Shown one piece after another: positions 32,299-34,490 of a DNA stretch of 34,490 bases. This DNA comes from Faecalibacterium sp. CAG:1138 (lineage in GTDB: Bacteria > Bacillota > Clostridia > Christensenellales > CAG-917). Each line of letters starts with the position of its first letter. Position 1 is the stretch's first letter. Made by a program: the position numbers and the translations under genes. The notes under the pieces are model-generated. The model was not told the DNA's origin, searched no databases, and saw nothing but the letters and a program-made list of their open reading frames with translations. The stretch is from NCBI GenBank assembly GCA_000434675.1, contig HF988631.1:1-34490 (forward strand), given 5' to 3'.

Positions 32299-33620
32299 CA
32301 CTTTTTCCTCACGATAACGGCAGGCAGAATTTTCGGTTCCGCTTCGCCGGCTTTCTTCATTTCCTTAAGAAGCAGCGCTTTGAGCTGTTTTCTCACGTCC
32401 GCGTAATTTTTGTCTTTAACGAGGTTGCGCTTTTGGTCGGGATCGGCCTCGTTGTCGTAAAGATAATCCTCAAAATAGACCTTCGCGCCCATTCGTCCAG
32501 ATATATACGGCGGGTTCAGGCTTCTGACGCTGTAGGTGTAACGCGAGGTTCTGACCGCACGCGCCGTCTGCGACTCGGAAACCTGCACAAACACCGCTTC
32601 ACGGGGTTTATCTTCGCCTTTTTGCACTTTAAGCAGCGATTTGCCCGCAAACGACTTCGGCACTTCTATCCCTGCAACGTCCAGAAGCGTGGCAGGAAGG
32701 TCGATAAGGCTCGTCGGATAATCCGCGGTTTTGCCGCCCCTGAACGCTCCGCCCCAAATAATAAGCGGCGTATGAATGCTTGCGTCGTGAGGGCTTCTTT
32801 TGTACTCCAGATTTCTGGTTTTGAAATGACAGCCGTGATCGGACGTGTAAAAAACGACGGTGTTTTCAAGCCGACCGGTTTCCGCAAGCGCGTCCACCAA
32901 ACGGCGGAAGTTGTCGTCCAGGGACCTTATCGCCGCAAGGTAGTTAGGGTAGCTTTTTTCGTAGTCGCCCTTCAAAAAAGTCAGATCCGACGGAAGCGGA
33001 TAATTTTCAAATTGTTTTCTGTATTTTTCAGGGCCCTCAAAAGCGTGATGATTGTTCTGATGATGCGGCTCGAGCTGGGAAACGAACAGGAAAAACGGTT
33101 TGTCCGATTCGTGATTTAAAACGTAGTCCACCGCAAACCCGCCTATTGCGTCCGCGCGGTAACCCGAAAAATCCACTCTGTTTCCGTCGGTATCGTAAAC
33201 GTAGCCGCCGCCGTGGCCTGTGGACGTAAATTCCAGAACGTCCGCCGCCATCCAGTGCTTATAACCTCCGCGAAGCTCTTCGGGCACGGGCTTTCTTTCG
33301 ACGTGCACGCGCTTTTTGTTGTCGGAAGCAAGGTGCCACTTTCCGACGTAGGCGGTGTCGTAGCCCGCTTCGTTGAAATACTCGGCAAGCGGTTTTATGT
33401 TCTTGTCAAGCGCGACGGCGTTTTTGAAGCTGCCGTTCTGAGTTGCGTAAACGCCCGTCTGCAAGCAGGCCCTTGCGGGGCCGCATACGGGCTGACAGGT
33501 AAAGTTTTCCAAAAATTCCACGCCGTCCGATTTGAATTCGCTAAGAAACGGCATGACTTCTTCGTTCACGGTGTCCCATCTCTGCTGGTCGGAAAAATAA
33601 AAAACGATGTTTGGTCTCAT
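32298..33620 (-). CDS. Cytoplasmic formylglycine-dependent sulfatase
   Basis: This 440-residue type I sulfatase hydrolyses sulfate esters. PNIVFYFSDQQ supplies the first metal Asp, and C46-G-P-A-R50 followed by ACLQTG is the (C/S)xPxR signature, whose Cys is oxidised to formylglycine. In anaerobes this is done by an anSME radical-SAM enzyme, not seen in this window. GKWHL and YTSDHGCHF give the remaining active-site Lys and metal ligands. There is no signal peptide. The frame opens at 33632 with TTG, but GGAGG-AAAAA-ATG makes 33620 the start. Coupled to the GPH transporter, it suggests intracellular desulfation of an imported sugar. N-sulfoglucosamine or other glycan sulfates are possibilities. 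Confidence 0.9.
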   Translation of the reverse strand: MRPNIVFYFSDQQRWDTVNEEVMPFLSEFKSDGVEFLENFTCQPVCGPARACLQTGVYATQNGSFKNAVALDKNIKPLAEYFNEAGYDTAYVGKWHLASDNKKRVHVERKPVPEELRGGYKHWMAADVLEFTSTGHGGGYVYDTDGNRVDFSGYRADAIGGFAVDYVLNHESDKPFFLFVSQLEPHHQNNHHAFEGPEKYRKQFENYPLPSDLTFLKGDYEKSYPNYLAAIRSLDDNFRRLVDALAETGRLENTVVFYTSDHGCHFKTRNLEYKRSPHDASIHTPLIIWGGAFRGGKTADYPTSLIDLPATLLDVAGIEVPKSFAGKSLLKVQKGEDKPREAVFVQVSESQTARAVRTSRYTYSVRSLNPPYISGRMGAKVYFEDYLYDNEADPDQKRNLVKDKNYADVRKQLKALLLKEMKKAGEAEPKILPAVIVRKK

Positions 33621-33647
33621 TTTTTCCTCCAAATGGTTGATAGGTCA

Positions 33648-33676
33648 ATTATACATAAAAACTCAAAAAAAAGCAA
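33648..33676 (-). promoter_or_regulatory. Promoter of the sulfatase-transporter operon, within the upstream terminator
   Basis: TTGCTT (33676-33671) and TATAAT (33653-33648) with a 17-base spacer. The -35 is formed by the last stem bases and T tract of the terminator that ends the upstream gene. Confidence 0.65.
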
Positions 33677-33695
33677 CGCAAGGGGCGTTGCTTTT
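33665..33695 (-). terminator. Intrinsic terminator of the exporter/FTR-like operon
   Basis: GCAACGC and GCGTTGC pair around a 5-base loop, followed on the minus strand by eight T. It lies four bases beyond the stop of the six-cysteine protein. Confidence 0.87.
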
Positions 33696-33698
33696 CGT

Positions 33699-33896
33699 TT
33701 ATTTTTCTTTATAGTACAGTTTGCAATGGCAATATCCCTCGAAATTCGGGTCTGCGATCTGTTCTCTGAACTCTTTGCACATACATTTGTACTCTTCTTT
33801 TCTGCCCACTCTGCACGGGCAATAGCCGTCTTTTGCTTTGAGGCCTTCTTTGATGCGGCGGACGACTTCCTCGTCCTTGTTGAGTCTGATTTTCAT
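33699..33896 (-). CDS. Small six-Cys protein like ferredoxin:thioredoxin reductase catalytic chain
   Basis: This 65-residue protein has three Cys-x-Cys pairs: C26-P-C28, C38-M-C40 and C56-H-C58, the last followed by KLYYK. The order CPC, CxC, CHC followed by hydrophobic residues matches the catalytic (beta) chain of ferredoxin:thioredoxin reductase, which holds a [4Fe-4S] cluster beside a redox disulfide. Here the spacings differ from plant enzymes, and the chain is shorter. It may reduce thioredoxin-like proteins with ferredoxin. It sits 11 bases after an ABC exporter gene, with AAAGGAGATAAAT between, so they share a transcript; no link in function is obvious. Confidence 0.8.
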   Translation of the reverse strand: MKIRLNKDEEVVRRIKEGLKAKDGYCPCRVGRKEEYKCMCKEFREQIADPNFEGYCHCKLYYKEK

Positions 33897-33907
33897 ATTT
33901 ATCTCCT

Positions 33908-34490
33908 TTATTCCAGTTCGAACGCGCCGGTGTAGAGCTGATAATATCTGCCGCGTTTGGCGATAAGCTCCTTATGGCTGCCGCGCTCGATGATGACGCC
34001 GTGATCCAGAACCATGATGACGTCGCTGTTCTGCACGGTGGAAAGACGGTGCGCAATGACGAAAACGGTGCGTCCCTTCATAAGCTCGTCGGTGCCCTTC
34101 TGAACCAAAGCTTCGGTTCGGGTGTCGATGCTGGAGGTTGCCTCGTCCATAATCATAACAGGCGCGTTTGCAACCGCCGCCCTCGCGATGCTCAAGAGCT
34201 GACGCTGACCTTGCGACAGGTTTGCGCCGTCGTTTTCCAGAAGCGTGTTATAGCCGTCAGGCAGTCTGGTTATGAAGTCGTGAGCGTTTGCAAGCTTTGC
34301 GGCGGCCACGCATTCTTCGTCGGTTGCGTCCAGTTTGCCGTAGCGAATGTTGTCCATGATGGTTCCGGTAAAGAGGTTGGTGTCCTGCAAAACCATGCCC
34401 AGACTTCTTCTGAGATCGTCTTTTTTGATTTTGTTGATATTGATGCCGTCGTAGCGGATTTTGCCGTCGGCGATGTCGTAGAAGCGGTTC
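33908..34490 (-). CDS. C-terminal part of an ABC exporter (ATPase domain), partial
   Basis: The frame is open from the right edge to its stop at 33908. The visible part is the end of the ATPase domain of an ABC exporter of the MsbA/LmrA type. It has the Q-loop MVLQDTNLF, signature NLSQGQRQLLSIARA, Walker B VMIMDEATSSID, the H-loop VIAHRLSTV, and GRYYQLYTGAFELE at the end. Walker A and any transmembrane domain lie beyond the window. The upstream reading NRFYDIADGKIRYDG continues in frame past the ATG at 34396, so that Met is internal. Substrate unknown; such half-transporters often work as pairs. Confidence 0.93.
   Translation of the reverse strand, partial: NRFYDIADGKIRYDGININKIKKDDLRRSLGMVLQDTNLFTGTIMDNIRYGKLDATDEECVAAAKLANAHDFITRLPDGYNTLLENDGANLSQGQRQLLSIARAAVANAPVMIMDEATSSIDTRTEALVQKGTDELMKGRTVFVIAHRLSTVQNSDVIMVLDHGVIIERGSHKELIAKRGRYYQLYTGAFELE

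Overview
The window looks like a chromosomal segment of an uncultured anaerobic Firmicute of the Clostridia type, probably from a gut. This is inferred from the Shine-Dalgarno-led short operons with 4-base ATGA overlaps, two Cys-lipoproteins with short AAC-type lipoboxes, a lysine riboswitch, a PrsW/ECF sigma/RsgI-like set, sodium-pumping decarboxylase subunits, and GPH-family sugar symporters. The species cannot be named from the sequence. Nearly all of the window is coding.

Region 1 (1-790) is a scar. It holds the tail of an unknown gene, a truncated ArdA-like antirestriction gene with ATT where ATG is expected, and a short orphan C-terminal reading frame. A bidirectional terminator closes it. 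Region 2 (797-10810) is a complete D-glucuronate catabolic locus. Seven genes run leftwards from one promoter near 9760: uxaC, uxuA, an SDR-type mannonate oxidoreductase (uxuB), KDPG aldolase, kdgK, a cytoplasmic GH2 glycosidase and a GPH symporter. A divergent AraC-family regulator sits at the promoter end. Together they would import a glycoside, hydrolyse it, and convert the hexuronate to pyruvate and glyceraldehyde 3-phosphate. Region 3 (10914-11157) is a tRNA-Val(CAC)/tRNA-Ala(GGC) pair with its own promoter and terminator.

Region 4 (11272-16247) holds a secreted M3-family peptidase lipoprotein with an InlB-like repeat, a birA plus hexapeptide acyltransferase pair, and a short-chain dehydrogenase. 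Region 5 (16284-21282) is the envelope-signalling part. On the minus strand are prsW, an ECF sigma factor and a membrane anti-sigma-like protein with an RsgI extracytoplasmic domain. Divergently transcribed are an unlisted 56-residue protein and a VanZ-family membrane protein whose first extracellular loop appears to carry several Big_2 Ig-like domains.

Region 6 (21303-23971) is an amino-acid ABC transporter, ATPase plus a fused lipoprotein/permease, under a clear lysine riboswitch with a terminator switch. Its substrate is therefore probably lysine. Region 7 (24021-28898) holds OadB- and OadG-like subunits of a sodium-translocating decarboxylase without an alpha subunit, galM, and an M18 aminopeptidase-nadE operon. 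Region 8 (28946-34490) holds a secreted SGNH hydrolase lipoprotein with an unrecognised C-terminal half, a cytoplasmic sulfatase with a second GPH transporter, a tiny six-cysteine protein like the catalytic chain of ferredoxin:thioredoxin reductase, and the C-terminal end of an ABC exporter that leaves the window on the right.

The best candidates for something under-described are the PrsW/sigma/RsgI-like set facing the VanZ-Ig protein and its small partner, the riboswitch-linked fused lysine transporter, and the SGNH lipoprotein's C-terminal domain. All functions are read from motifs and context; no database search was possible.
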